This document shows, piece after piece, positions 7,355-14,498 of a stretch of 32,082 nt of DNA. Numbering within the stretch: position 1 is the first letter of the stretch; each line of letters opens with the position of its first letter. A program made the translations under genes and the position numbers. Below the pieces are notes generated by a model. That model saw only the letters and a program-made list of their open reading frames with translations. It made no database searches and was not told the DNA's origin. Origin of the DNA: Lachnospiraceae bacterium (lineage in GTDB: Bacteria > Bacillota > Clostridia > Lachnospirales > Lachnospiraceae); assembly GCA_011959925.1 (NCBI GenBank), contig BLMD01000099.1:1-32082 (forward strand), read 5' to 3'.

Positions 7355-8365
7355 ATGGCTTTATTTGAATCATATGAAAGAAGAATTGACCAGATCAACG
7401 CTGTATTAAACAGCTATGGCATCAGCTCCGTAGAAGAAGCTGAAAAAATCACAAAAGACGCTGGACTTGACGTATACGAGCAGGTGAAAAAAATCCAGCC
7501 GATCTGTTTTGAAAATGCATGCTGGGCTTACACCGTAGGCGCTGCCATCGCAATCAAAAAAGGCGCGACAAGAGCTGCAGACGCTGCCGCTGCTATCGGC
7601 GAAGGCTTACAGGCATTTTGTATCCCGGGTTCTGTTGCAGACCACAGAAAAGTAGGTTTGGGACATGGAAACCTCGGCAAAATGTTATTGGAAGAAGAAA
7701 CCGAATGTTTCTGCTTTTTGGCAGGACATGAATCGTTTGCCGCTGCAGAAGGCGCAATCGGTATCGCTGAAAAAGCCAACAAAGTACGCCAGAAACCGCT
7801 GCGCGTAATCTTAAACGGACTCGGCAAAGATGCTGCACAGATCATCTCCCGTATCAACGGATTTACCTTTGTAGAGACTCAGTTTGATTATCAGGAAAAC
7901 AAAGTAAACGTGATTTATGAAAAAGCATATTCCGAAGGACTGCGTGCAACCGTAAAATGCTACGGTGCAGACGACGTTCAGGAAGGCGTTGCGATTATGC
8001 ATATGGAAAACGTAGGCGTTTCCATCACCGGAAACTCCACCAACCCGACACGCTTCCAGCATCCGGTTGCAGGTACATATAAGAAAGAATGCAACGAACA
8101 GGGCAAAAAATACTTCTCCGTTGCATCCGGCGGCGGTACCGGCCGTACCCTTCATCCCGACAACATGGCTGCAGGTCCCGCTTCTTACGGCATGACGGAT
8201 ACCATGGGACGTATGCATTCCGACGCACAGTTTGCAGGCTCCTCTTCCGTACCGGCCCACGTAGAAATGATGGGATTGATCGGAATGGGCAACAACCCGA
8301 TGGTAGGCGCTACCGTTGCCGTAGCCGTTTCCATCGAAGAGGCTCATAAAGCAGGAAAGTTCTAA
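7355..8365 (+). CDS. GGGtGRT protein (PF14057-type), function unknown
   Basis: This 336-residue protein carries the naming motif GGGTGRT at 259-265, within SVASGGGTGRTLHPDNMAAG. Other conserved-looking stretches are GSVADHRKVGLGHGNLGKM (92-110), FLAGHESFAAAEGAIGIAEKA (121-141), ITGNSTNPTRFQHPVAGTYKKE (224-245) and MGLIGMGNNPMVGATVAVAVSIEEA (306-330). It has no signal peptide or membrane segment. The family is defined by this motif and by occurring beside a NifU-like gene, as here; the biochemical function is unknown. The glycine-rich motif plus several His, Asn and Cys residues make a nucleotide- or metal-dependent enzyme plausible, but that is inference. AAGGAG precedes the ATG at 7355, and a hairpin terminator follows the gene. 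Confidence 0.85.
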   Translation: MALFESYERRIDQINAVLNSYGISSVEEAEKITKDAGLDVYEQVKKIQPICFENACWAYTVGAAIAIKKGATRAADAAAAIGEGLQAFCIPGSVADHRKVGLGHGNLGKMLLEEETECFCFLAGHESFAAAEGAIGIAEKANKVRQKPLRVILNGLGKDAAQIISRINGFTFVETQFDYQENKVNVIYEKAYSEGLRATVKCYGADDVQEGVAIMHMENVGVSITGNSTNPTRFQHPVAGTYKKECNEQGKKYFSVASGGGTGRTLHPDNMAAGPASYGMTDTMGRMHSDAQFAGSSSVPAHVEMMGLIGMGNNPMVGATVAVAVSIEEAHKAGKF

Positions 8366-8405
8366 GGACTGCCCTGTCACCGTAAAATCAAAAATAACTG
8401 AAAAA

Positions 8406-8478
8406 GAACCAATTGTTTGTGCGCCGGTTAGATACGTTTGTTCTAATGTTGATAACGCCTCAGACAATTGGTTTTTTT
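8406..8478 (+). terminator. Terminator with long loop after GGGtGRT gene
   Basis: AACCAATTGT (8407-8416) pairs perfectly with ACAATTGGTT (8464-8473) and is followed by a T run to 8478. The 47-base loop is unusually long for a simple terminator and contains a smaller TTAGA/TCTAA stem. It ends the NifU-like/GGGtGRT transcript and lies just before the ribosome site of the lipoprotein gene. Confidence 0.65.
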
Positions 8479-8508
8479 ACGGATGAGATCATAAAAAGGA
8501 GAGTACAA

Positions 8509-9186
8509 ATGAAGAAAAAAACACGATTATTTTTACCGCTCATCATCGTGAGCTCCATGTTTTTATGTGGTTGTGAAGATGCCGAACATACAGATTCAGA
8601 ACCAAAAGTAAGTACAGAACAATCCAAAGACCATGCCGGCTCCGACGATATAAACCTTCCACCTACAGAAAATGATGGCGAAACGACGGACACCTCTGAC
8701 GAAGACGAAGAAACAACAGAAAGCTTGGAAGACGATAGTGAAGACAACATGATAAATTTCAGTGATGATGAAACAGCAAATACAATTATTGCCAGATACA
8801 ACCAACTCAATCCCGACAAGATGATTACCGGGGAAATGGTATCTTGTCCGGATAACAGCGGAATAAATCTTACGGTCATTCACTTCAAATACATGGATTT
8901 TCAGATCGGTGAAACAGACGGTTCTCCATCATTTAAATGCCAAAGCACATTAGAATATAATCCGGAAAATACAGACGGTTTTTTCCAGGAAGCATTTTCA
9001 ATGATCCAGGCAGTCCAGGAAGGCTACAAAGACGATGCAATCAAAGATATTTTATCTCAATTACGAGAAGGGGAGTATCCTATTTCAAACTCAATATCAA
9101 TAGGTGACAGACGCTTTCATTTCTGTTCTCCCGCCAGCGGAGAGATTACTTACGAATTAAAATGGAATTGGGCAAAACTATATTAA
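8509..9186 (+). CDS. Secreted acidic lipoprotein, unknown function
   Basis: This 225-residue protein starts at 8509-8511 with AAAAGGAG upstream; an earlier in-frame start lies inside the terminator and is not used. Residues 1-22 are a lipoprotein signal: a KKK N-terminus, a hydrophobic core (LFLPLIIVSSMF) and lipobox LCGC with the lipidated Cys at 22. Residues about 24-90 form a very acidic Asp/Glu/Ser/Thr-rich linker (DEDEETTESLEDDSEDN). The C-terminal part (about 90-225) is a compact domain with two Cys and alternating hydrophobic residues. I do not recognise this domain; it may be extracellular. It follows the GGGtGRT terminator and has its own terminator, so it is probably a separate transcription unit. 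Confidence 0.8.
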   Translation: MKKKTRLFLPLIIVSSMFLCGCEDAEHTDSEPKVSTEQSKDHAGSDDINLPPTENDGETTDTSDEDEETTESLEDDSEDNMINFSDDETANTIIARYNQLNPDKMITGEMVSCPDNSGINLTVIHFKYMDFQIGETDGSPSFKCQSTLEYNPENTDGFFQEAFSMIQAVQEGYKDDAIKDILSQLREGEYPISNSISIGDRRFHFCSPASGEITYELKWNWAKLY

Positions 9187-9222
9187 AAGCAGCAGCCACG
9201 GCAAACCCGTGACTGCTTTTTC
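9185..9222 (+). terminator. Rho-independent terminator after lipoprotein gene
   Basis: AAAGCAG and CCACGG on the left arm pair with CCGTG and CTGCTTT on the right, around a CAAAC loop, followed by a T run. It begins within the lipoprotein stop codon. The left side is also A-rich, so it could work for transcripts from both directions. Confidence 0.8.
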
Positions 9223-9322
9223 TTCCATCAAATCTCTCCAATAAGCTACCTCATCATACTCCAGCTCTCCTCCATACCTTTTTTCTAATAAAATAACCAA
9301 ATAGAAAGATTTTTTGAAAGAA

Positions 9323-9354
9323 CAAAAAAACAGCCCCGGAAAAACCGAGACTGT
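9323..9354 (-). terminator. Rho-independent terminator after FliD-like gene
   Basis: On the minus strand AACAGTCTCGG pairs with CCGGGGCTGTT (two G-U pairs) around a loop of five T residues and runs into seven T residues. It lies about 30 bases past the stop codon of the FliD-like gene at 9381. Confidence 0.85.
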
Positions 9355-9380
9355 TGTTCGTTTTGCTTGAATCGTTTCTA

Positions 9381-10304
9381 TTAAATCATGCTGTTCCACA
9401 AATCCCCTGAGGAATAGTTGTAAGAATATGCCCCCACGCTGTTGTATGTATTTGCTTTCTGTGCTTCATACTGAGCGTGGTAATTGATCTGAGACGCTTT
9501 TGCAGATACCTGGTACAGATAAGAATTGCTTCCCTGGAACAGCTCTTTCACGTCTTTCATATCTGCCTTTTTAAACGCTTCTTCATCAATGGATAAAGTT
9601 TTATCTTTTTCATTTATCTGGATTCCTATGGCAGAGAGCGCTTCCGCATTCTTTTTCGTATAATCGGTCATAGACGCTGCCGACGCGCGGATTGCCATTA
9701 CATTGGAACCTTCCGTACTCTTTACCAGGCTGTTATACTGCTTTACATAAGAAGAAACCGCCTTGTAAATTGCATCCGTATTATACCCGGTCGTCTTGTT
9801 CCCGTCTTTGTCGGTTGTCGTTACCTTGTTAAATACGGATTTGCTGCCCTGTGTTAAGAGCACATCTGCCGCATCGGTCAATTTCTCCGAATCCGACTCA
9901 ACCGTCGCCAGCTTAGAAGCCGGTTCTTTTGACGTAGAAGTATTTCCCTTCGATGTGGAGGTATCCTGCAGCGGTTTCGATGTCGGAAGAGAAGTATCGT
10001 AAGTTCTCGAAATTGTCCCCGTCGGCGACCAGTAATTGTACGTCCTTTTTGTAGAACCAGCCGCTTTACTGCCTGCAGATGATTTCGTATCACTGTCCAT
10101 ATCCACACGATCCAGAGAATAATACGAATTCAAAAGTTTATGATAGGAACCGTTCCGAATACTTGCATAATCCGAATAGCTGAAACCGCCGACCATACCC
10201 ATACCGGAAAATGCATTGCCCCTGGAATTATTGACCAAATTAGAATTCATACTGGAAAACAATCCCCCTACTGTTCTGGAATTTGCTGAAATTGTAATTG
10301 ACAT
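9381..10304 (-). CDS. Ser/Thr-rich protein with FliD-like C-terminus, unknown role
   Basis: This 307-residue protein is rich in Ser, Thr, Asn and Tyr. The N-terminal half (MSITISANSRTVGGLFSSMNSN...) is low in structure and contains repeated TSTSK segments near 115-130. The C-terminal half resembles the end of flagellar filament-capping FliD proteins: a helical AVSSYVKQYNSLVKSTEGS segment, then LSAIGIQINEKDKTLSIDEEAFKKA near 225-255, and a terminal GDLWNSMI. There is no signal peptide; flagellar proteins of this type use the flagellar export apparatus, but no flagellar gene is in the window. AAAGGAGTG precedes the ATG at 10302-10304, a promoter lies upstream and a terminator downstream, so it is monocistronic. 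The FliD relation is a weak resemblance by eye. Confidence 0.55.
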   Translation of the reverse strand: MSITISANSRTVGGLFSSMNSNLVNNSRGNAFSGMGMVGGFSYSDYASIRNGSYHKLLNSYYSLDRVDMDSDTKSSAGSKAAGSTKRTYNYWSPTGTISRTYDTSLPTSKPLQDTSTSKGNTSTSKEPASKLATVESDSEKLTDAADVLLTQGSKSVFNKVTTTDKDGNKTTGYNTDAIYKAVSSYVKQYNSLVKSTEGSNVMAIRASAASMTDYTKKNAEALSAIGIQINEKDKTLSIDEEAFKKADMKDVKELFQGSNSYLYQVSAKASQINYHAQYEAQKANTYNSVGAYSYNYSSGDLWNSMI

Positions 10305-10372
10305 ATGATCACTCCTTTGATTGGATGCCCTGACCTCCCTGTCCGGACATTGTTTGAAATATTCCTATGTAA

Positions 10373-10401
10373 ATATTACCAAAAAAACCTTCTCATTTCA
10401 A
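10373..10401 (-). promoter_or_regulatory. Sigma-A promoter of FliD-like gene
   Basis: On the minus strand TTGAAA (10396-10401) and TAATAT (10373-10378, preceded by TGG) are separated by 17 bases, a near-consensus vegetative promoter about 70 bases upstream of the start codon. The leader also contains a 10-bp palindrome, TGTCCGGACA. Confidence 0.65.
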
Positions 10402-10587
10402 GAGCGGAACCCGATTCCATTTCGTCAATTTAAACAAAGAAATTCAGAATCCAACAGGTTCTTTCGTCACATTTACAATAAGTTTTATTTTTGTTCATAT
10501 TCTGTTCACAAATAACTGCTATAGTTAAATTGTTCCAAAAATAACTAAATTCGTTTATAAACTATTATTACTGATAAATTTCTTCAT

Positions 10588-10631
10588 AATGATGACCTCG
10601 GTATCCAAAGGATACCGGGGCACTCCTCATT
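10588..10631. other. Stable hairpin in 360-bp gene-free stretch (10305-10666)
   Basis: An 11-bp stem, CCTCGGTATCC (10596-10606) with GGATACCGGGG (10610-10620), has a three-base loop; an outer AATGA/TCATT pair extends it with an internal loop. On the plus strand a short T run follows at 10630-10634, but no plus-strand gene ends here; on the minus strand no U run follows, although it lies 40-70 bases past the end of the small gene at 10667. It may limit readthrough or stabilise an RNA 3' end. Apart from this hairpin and the promoter at 10373-10401, the rest of 10305-10666 is A/T-rich and holds nothing I can identify. Confidence 0.5.
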
Positions 10632-10666
10632 TTTAGGCTGTTATCACTGACCAATGAACCCTTCGA

Positions 10667-10873
10667 TCAGTTATATGCCCTCTGCATGGCGTGACCGATA
10701 AACACCTGCCCGTTTCTTCCGTATCCGACCGTCTTACCTACCATGCTGTGATCTTCTTTCAACTGTTCTCTCGTTTCTGCTAAAATCTGTCCGAATTCTT
10801 TCTGTCCGCCGGACTTTCTCTCCTCCTGTCTGGGCTGTGAAGTAGCGTCAGACATTGCGGCGATAGTCATCAC
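10667..10873 (-). CDS. Small hypothetical protein, start uncertain
   Basis: The frame from GTG (10871-10873) or ATG (10868-10870) encodes about 68 residues, with a charged helical stretch QKEFGQILAETREQLKEDH and a Gly/Tyr-rich end (VGKTVGYGRNGQVFIGHAM). Neither start has a clear ribosome site. The same frame stays open without a stop back to about 10936 and reads as plausible protein (REGFAAYGYEGYFRVSS), but no usual start codon lies there. Either the gene uses an unusual start, or a frameshift or mutation has removed its 5' end. I do not recognise it. It lies between the C39-like gene and the FliD-like gene, all on one strand. Confidence 0.5.
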   Translation of the reverse strand: MMTIAAMSDATSQPRQEERKSGGQKEFGQILAETREQLKEDHSMVGKTVGYGRNGQVFIGHAMQRAYN

Positions 10874-11000
10874 TGATGAAACCCGAAAATATCCCTCATA
10901 TCCGTATGCGGCAAATCCCTCCCTGGATGCATATTTTTATTGGTTCACTTTATATATCGTCAGATAATTTTGCTTTCCTTACCTCAATTCTATATTTTCT

Positions 11001-11882
11001 TTAAAATTTTTTTCCGTTCCAATGATCGTCGATGCCATCCCATTTCCATTGATTGGAATCTTTGGAATAGGATGAAACAGCCAAATACTGGTACTGGCTG
11101 ACTGTTTTTAAAGCGTCGTAAACATAACGCAGAGGAATCCAGGTCCGGTTATTCTCCGGATCTCCGGGTTCCGCCAAAAATACCGTATCCGTATCCTCCT
11201 GATACCTCCAGATATTCACATAATGTCCCGGCGTATCTTTCCAGAATGCCGTATCATTCGCACTGCTGACCAGAACGATCGCAGATTCGGAATGTTTCAT
11301 CTGTTCCTGAAACTTTTCATATGTCTTTGGCTTATGATAAATTCTGCAGTCAAATCCTGCCGCAGATAATGTCGTCTTCATATCTTCCCAGCCGATCGCG
11401 CCGCTCTCTTCCGTTGGATAATACCGGGACACTTGCGTTGCAAATTCATACATATCCCAGGGAGAACACTCATATTCTGTCAGCGTACTGTAAATATTTG
11501 CCATACAGCAAAGCCCGCACCCAAATCCGCCGAACGAATTATACTGAACGATTTTTTCACACCAGTCGCCGGACCAGGGCAGGCCCTCCCGATATGCCCT
11601 AGGACCCTGTAAGAATGTATATACTCCGCCTGCCCTCTCCTGCGGTGTGATCGAAACAACCTTCAAATCAGAAGCAATCACTCCTTCGTCAAAAATAGTT
11701 TCTTGAAAACTTCTGACTACTCCCGCATTCGGCATTCCGATAAGCGGGGAAGTGATCAAAGAAGCATCGTTTCCTTTTTTTCTGCCGTCGATTTCCGCAG
11801 ACGCGCCAAAGAACAGTACCGCAGCGAACCATCCCAGTACAAGCGCTCCAACCGTTCTGTTTCTTATTCCTATCCTATACAT
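11001..11882 (-). CDS. Secreted papain-like (C39-like) peptidase-fold protein
   Basis: This 293-residue protein has an N-terminal signal or anchor (hydrophobic 11-28, VGALVLGWFAAVLFFGASA, with a possible cleavage after ASA). The C-terminal domain looks like the peptidase C39-like family: FGGFGCGLCCMANIYSTL with candidate nucleophile Cys122, PGHYVNIWRY with His220, and FLAEPGDPENNRTW with Asp241. The family covers bacteriocin-leader peptidases and extracellular cysteine proteases, but whether this one cleaves anything is unknown. Its ATG overlaps the purB stop by eight bases with only a weak ribosome site, so it is probably translated by coupling to purB. A secreted protease-like product in a purine operon is unexpected. 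Two extra Cys (125, 126) beside the candidate nucleophile are also unusual. Confidence 0.7.
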   Translation of the reverse strand: MYRIGIRNRTVGALVLGWFAAVLFFGASAEIDGRKKGNDASLITSPLIGMPNAGVVRSFQETIFDEGVIASDLKVVSITPQERAGGVYTFLQGPRAYREGLPWSGDWCEKIVQYNSFGGFGCGLCCMANIYSTLTEYECSPWDMYEFATQVSRYYPTEESGAIGWEDMKTTLSAAGFDCRIYHKPKTYEKFQEQMKHSESAIVLVSSANDTAFWKDTPGHYVNIWRYQEDTDTVFLAEPGDPENNRTWIPLRYVYDALKTVSQYQYLAVSSYSKDSNQWKWDGIDDHWNGKKF

Positions 11883-13308
11883 TGATCTCTGCTTTTACGC
11901 CGAGCAGCTCTTGATTGGCATCCAGAACGGGGCGAATCTGTGTTTCTAAAAACTGTTCTACCTGCCGCTTAGAACGTCCGGTATATTTTGCCGGATCCAT
12001 AGAAGCCTGCAGTTCTTCCAGTGTCAAATGGAACGCCGGGTCTGCCGCGATCAATTCCAGCAGATTATTTTCTTTTCCTTCCTGCTTGACATGCGCACCT
12101 GCCTCCATGGAAAGCTTCCGGATTTTTTCATGCAGCTCCTGACGGTCGCCGCCCTTTTTTACCGCATCCATCATGATGTTTTCCGTCGCCATAAACGGAA
12201 GCTCCGCCATTAGATGTTTTGTAATGACTTTTTCATATACGACAAGCCCGTCTACTACGTTTAAACATAAATCTAAAATGCCGTCCGCCGCCAGAAACGC
12301 TTCCGGAATACTCAGACGTTTATTTGCAGAGTCGTCCAGCGTCCGCTCAAACCACTGCGTCGCAGAAGTCACTGCCGGATTTAGTGCGTCAACCATGACA
12401 TACCGTGCCAGAGAGCCAATCCGCTCACTCCGCATAGGATTCCTTTTGTACGCCATTGCCGACGAACCGATCTGATTTTTCTCAAACGGCTCCTCTACTT
12501 CTTTTAAGTGCTGCAGCAGACGGATATCGTTCGACATCTTATATGCGCTGGCTGCAATTCCTGCCAATACATTGACAACTCTTGTGTCTACCTTTCTGGA
12601 ATACGTCTGTCCCGATACGGCATAACACGATTCAAACCCCATTTTTTCTGCAATCATAGGATCGATCTTATCCACCGTTTCATTGTCTCCGTCAAACAAT
12701 TCCAAAAAGCTTGCCTGCGTTCCCGTCGTCCCTTTGGAACCCAGAAGCTTTAAACTTTTTGCCACATAGTCCAAATCTTCCAGATCCATCAGAAATTCCT
12801 GCAGCCAGAGTGTGGCGCGCTTTCCCACCGTTGTCGGCTGTGCGGGCTGGAAATGGGTAAATCCAAGCGTCGGAAGCGCTTTATACGTTTCGGCAAATTC
12901 TGCCAGTTCTGCCATTACGTTGACCAGTTTTTTTCTGGTCAGTTTCAATGCCTCCGCCATCACGATGATATCGGTATTGTCCCCGACATAACACGAAGTT
13001 GCTCCCAAATGGATAATGCCTTTTGCTGCAGGACACTGTACGCCGTAGGCATATACATGGGACATCACGTCGTGGCGGACCAATTTTTCCCTCTCCTGCG
13101 CAACTTCAAAATTGATATCGTCCTGGTGTGCCTTTAATTCGGCGATCTGTTCATCCGTAATTTCAAGTCCCAGCTCCTGTTCTGTTTCTGCCAATGCGAT
13201 CCAAAGTTTTCTCCAGGTTTTAAATTTCATCTCCGGCGAAAAAATATACTGCATTTCTTTACTTGCATATCTCTGGGACAGAGGACTTTGATATCTGTCT
13301 GTACTCAT
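11875..13308 (-). CDS. purB: Adenylosuccinate lyase
   Basis: This 477-residue enzyme acts twice in purine synthesis: it splits SAICAR to AICAR and adenylosuccinate to AMP, releasing fumarate each time. The fumarase/aspartase-superfamily signature GSSAMAYKRNPMRSE is at 281-295. GATSCYVGDNTD (102-113) and FTHFQPAQPTT (150-160, with a catalytic-type His152) are also present. Length and motifs fit the large PurB subgroup of Firmicutes. AAAGGAG precedes the ATG at 13306-13308. The gene lies 32 bases downstream of purC, whose product makes SAICAR, so consecutive pathway steps share one transcript. It overlaps the C39-like gene at its 3' end. Confidence 0.97.
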   Translation of the reverse strand: MSTDRYQSPLSQRYASKEMQYIFSPEMKFKTWRKLWIALAETEQELGLEITDEQIAELKAHQDDINFEVAQEREKLVRHDVMSHVYAYGVQCPAAKGIIHLGATSCYVGDNTDIIVMAEALKLTRKKLVNVMAELAEFAETYKALPTLGFTHFQPAQPTTVGKRATLWLQEFLMDLEDLDYVAKSLKLLGSKGTTGTQASFLELFDGDNETVDKIDPMIAEKMGFESCYAVSGQTYSRKVDTRVVNVLAGIAASAYKMSNDIRLLQHLKEVEEPFEKNQIGSSAMAYKRNPMRSERIGSLARYVMVDALNPAVTSATQWFERTLDDSANKRLSIPEAFLAADGILDLCLNVVDGLVVYEKVITKHLMAELPFMATENIMMDAVKKGGDRQELHEKIRKLSMEAGAHVKQEGKENNLLELIAADPAFHLTLEELQASMDPAKYTGRSKRQVEQFLETQIRPVLDANQELLGVKAEINV

Positions 13309-13340
13309 TCTTTTTCTCCTTTTGCTCTCTTGCTCTTATC

Positions 13341-14213
13341 TCATCTGGTTGCTGTCAGTAAGTCATACGCTTCCTGATATTTGGCGATTGTTTTTTCCAC
13401 AACTGCATCCGGAAGCGTATAATCGCTGTCCGGATTTGCTTTTAACCAATCCCTGACAAACTGCTTATCAAACGACGGCTGGGATTTACCCGGTTCATAT
13501 CCTTTCAGCGGCCAGAATCTGGAACTGTCAGGCGTCAGCATTTCGTCGCCCAATACGACAATTCCGTTTTCATCCAGTCCGAATTCAAATTTCGTATCTG
13601 CAATGATAATTCCCCTGCTCCACGCATATTCCGCGCATTTTTTGTACAGGGCAATCGTATAGTCCTTAATCTTTCCGGCATATTCCGCTCCTTTGCCCGG
13701 ATGAACCTTCTCTAAAATCTCCACACTTTCTTCAAAAGTGATATGTTCGTCATGCAGCCCGATCTCGGCTTTTGTCGTCGGCGTATAGATTGGTTCCGGC
13801 AGACGGTCGGATTCTTTTAACCCTTCCGGCAGGCGGATACCGCAGACGGTTCCATCTTTCTGATAGCTTTCCCAGCCGCTGCCGGTAATATAACCTCTGA
13901 CGATACATTCAATCGGAAGCATATTCAGTTTCCTGCATTTCATGCTTCTACCCGCAAAACGCCCGTTTCTAAAATACTCCGGCATATCGAAAGCCTCAAT
14001 GGACAGCATATGATTCGGTACGATATCTTTTGTAAAGTCAAACCAAAACTTCGACATTTTTGTCAAAACTACGCCCTTTTGCGTAATTTCATTCTTCAAA
14101 ATATGGTCGAATGCCGATATTCTGTCTGTCGCCGTAATAATCATGCAATCGCCCGCATCATATACTTCCCGTACTTTTCCCTCTTTGACCGGTTTCCATT
14201 CTAAATTTCCCAT
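13341..14213 (-). CDS. purC: SAICAR synthase (phosphoribosylaminoimidazole-succinocarboxamide synthase)
   Basis: This 290-residue enzyme joins CAIR with aspartate using ATP to make SAICAR in purine synthesis. It starts with GKVREVYDAGD and has TATDRISAFD near residue 28-37, ECIVRGYITGSGWESY near 106-121 and IIADTKFEFGLDE near 205-217, all typical of the long PurC subgroup. AGGAGG lies upstream of the ATG at 14211-14213. It is the first gene of the purC-purB unit and has a strong promoter about 110 bases upstream. The leader between promoter and start shows no recognisable purine riboswitch. Confidence 0.97.
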   Translation of the reverse strand: MGNLEWKPVKEGKVREVYDAGDCMIITATDRISAFDHILKNEITQKGVVLTKMSKFWFDFTKDIVPNHMLSIEAFDMPEYFRNGRFAGRSMKCRKLNMLPIECIVRGYITGSGWESYQKDGTVCGIRLPEGLKESDRLPEPIYTPTTKAEIGLHDEHITFEESVEILEKVHPGKGAEYAGKIKDYTIALYKKCAEYAWSRGIIIADTKFEFGLDENGIVVLGDEMLTPDSSRFWPLKGYEPGKSQPSFDKQFVRDWLKANPDSDYTLPDAVVEKTIAKYQEAYDLLTATR

Positions 14214-14324
14214 ATAGTCCTCCTATTATCCGATAATTCCAATGGTTTTCTGCTTTTCTGACGCAAATTCACACAGAAAACGACCGCCGATTCCAACTGT
14301 CGATTTCCAATTATTTGCTGTATT

Positions 14325-14354
14325 AGTATATAACAGCATCTTACGCAAAGTCAA
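14325..14354 (-). promoter_or_regulatory. Sigma-A promoter of purC-purB
   Basis: On the minus strand TTGACT (14349-14354) and TATACT (14325-14330) are separated by 18 bases and match the vegetative consensus closely. The expected leader is about 105 bases. I see no xpt-type purine riboswitch in it. Confidence 0.75.
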
Positions 14355-14440
14355 TGCGTTTCCATAAGATTGCGTTTCTGACAGACGCCGATACTTCCTG
14401 TTCACTTCATGTCCAGAAACCTCCGCTGCACGGCAAGCGG

Positions 14441-14489
14441 AAATTTAAAACTGCCCGGCTCCGGAATTTCTCCCGAAACCAGGCAGTTT
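14441..14489 (-). terminator. Rho-independent terminator of GH112 gene
   Basis: On the minus strand AAACTGCCTGG pairs with CCGGGCAGTTT (G-U pair included), enclosing an inner loop of about 20 bases, and is followed by a T/A-rich tail. It lies just past the stop codon of the phosphorylase at 14499 and upstream of the purC promoter. Confidence 0.75.
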
Positions 14490-14498
14490 CTCATGTAC

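Noticed and set aside
7811-8467. Minus-strand open frame of 218 codons opposite the GGGtGRT gene
   Set aside because: Antisense to a recognised gene and crosses its terminator; no ribosome site and no recognisable motif.
9178-9399. Minus-strand open frame of 73 codons after the FliD-like gene
   Set aside because: It runs across two terminator hairpins (9185-9222 and 9323-9354) and has no ribosome site; only a short stretch looks protein-like.
14214-14324. Possible purine riboswitch in the purC leader
   Set aside because: The leader lacks the conserved purine-aptamer loops; only a promoter and plain leader could be supported.
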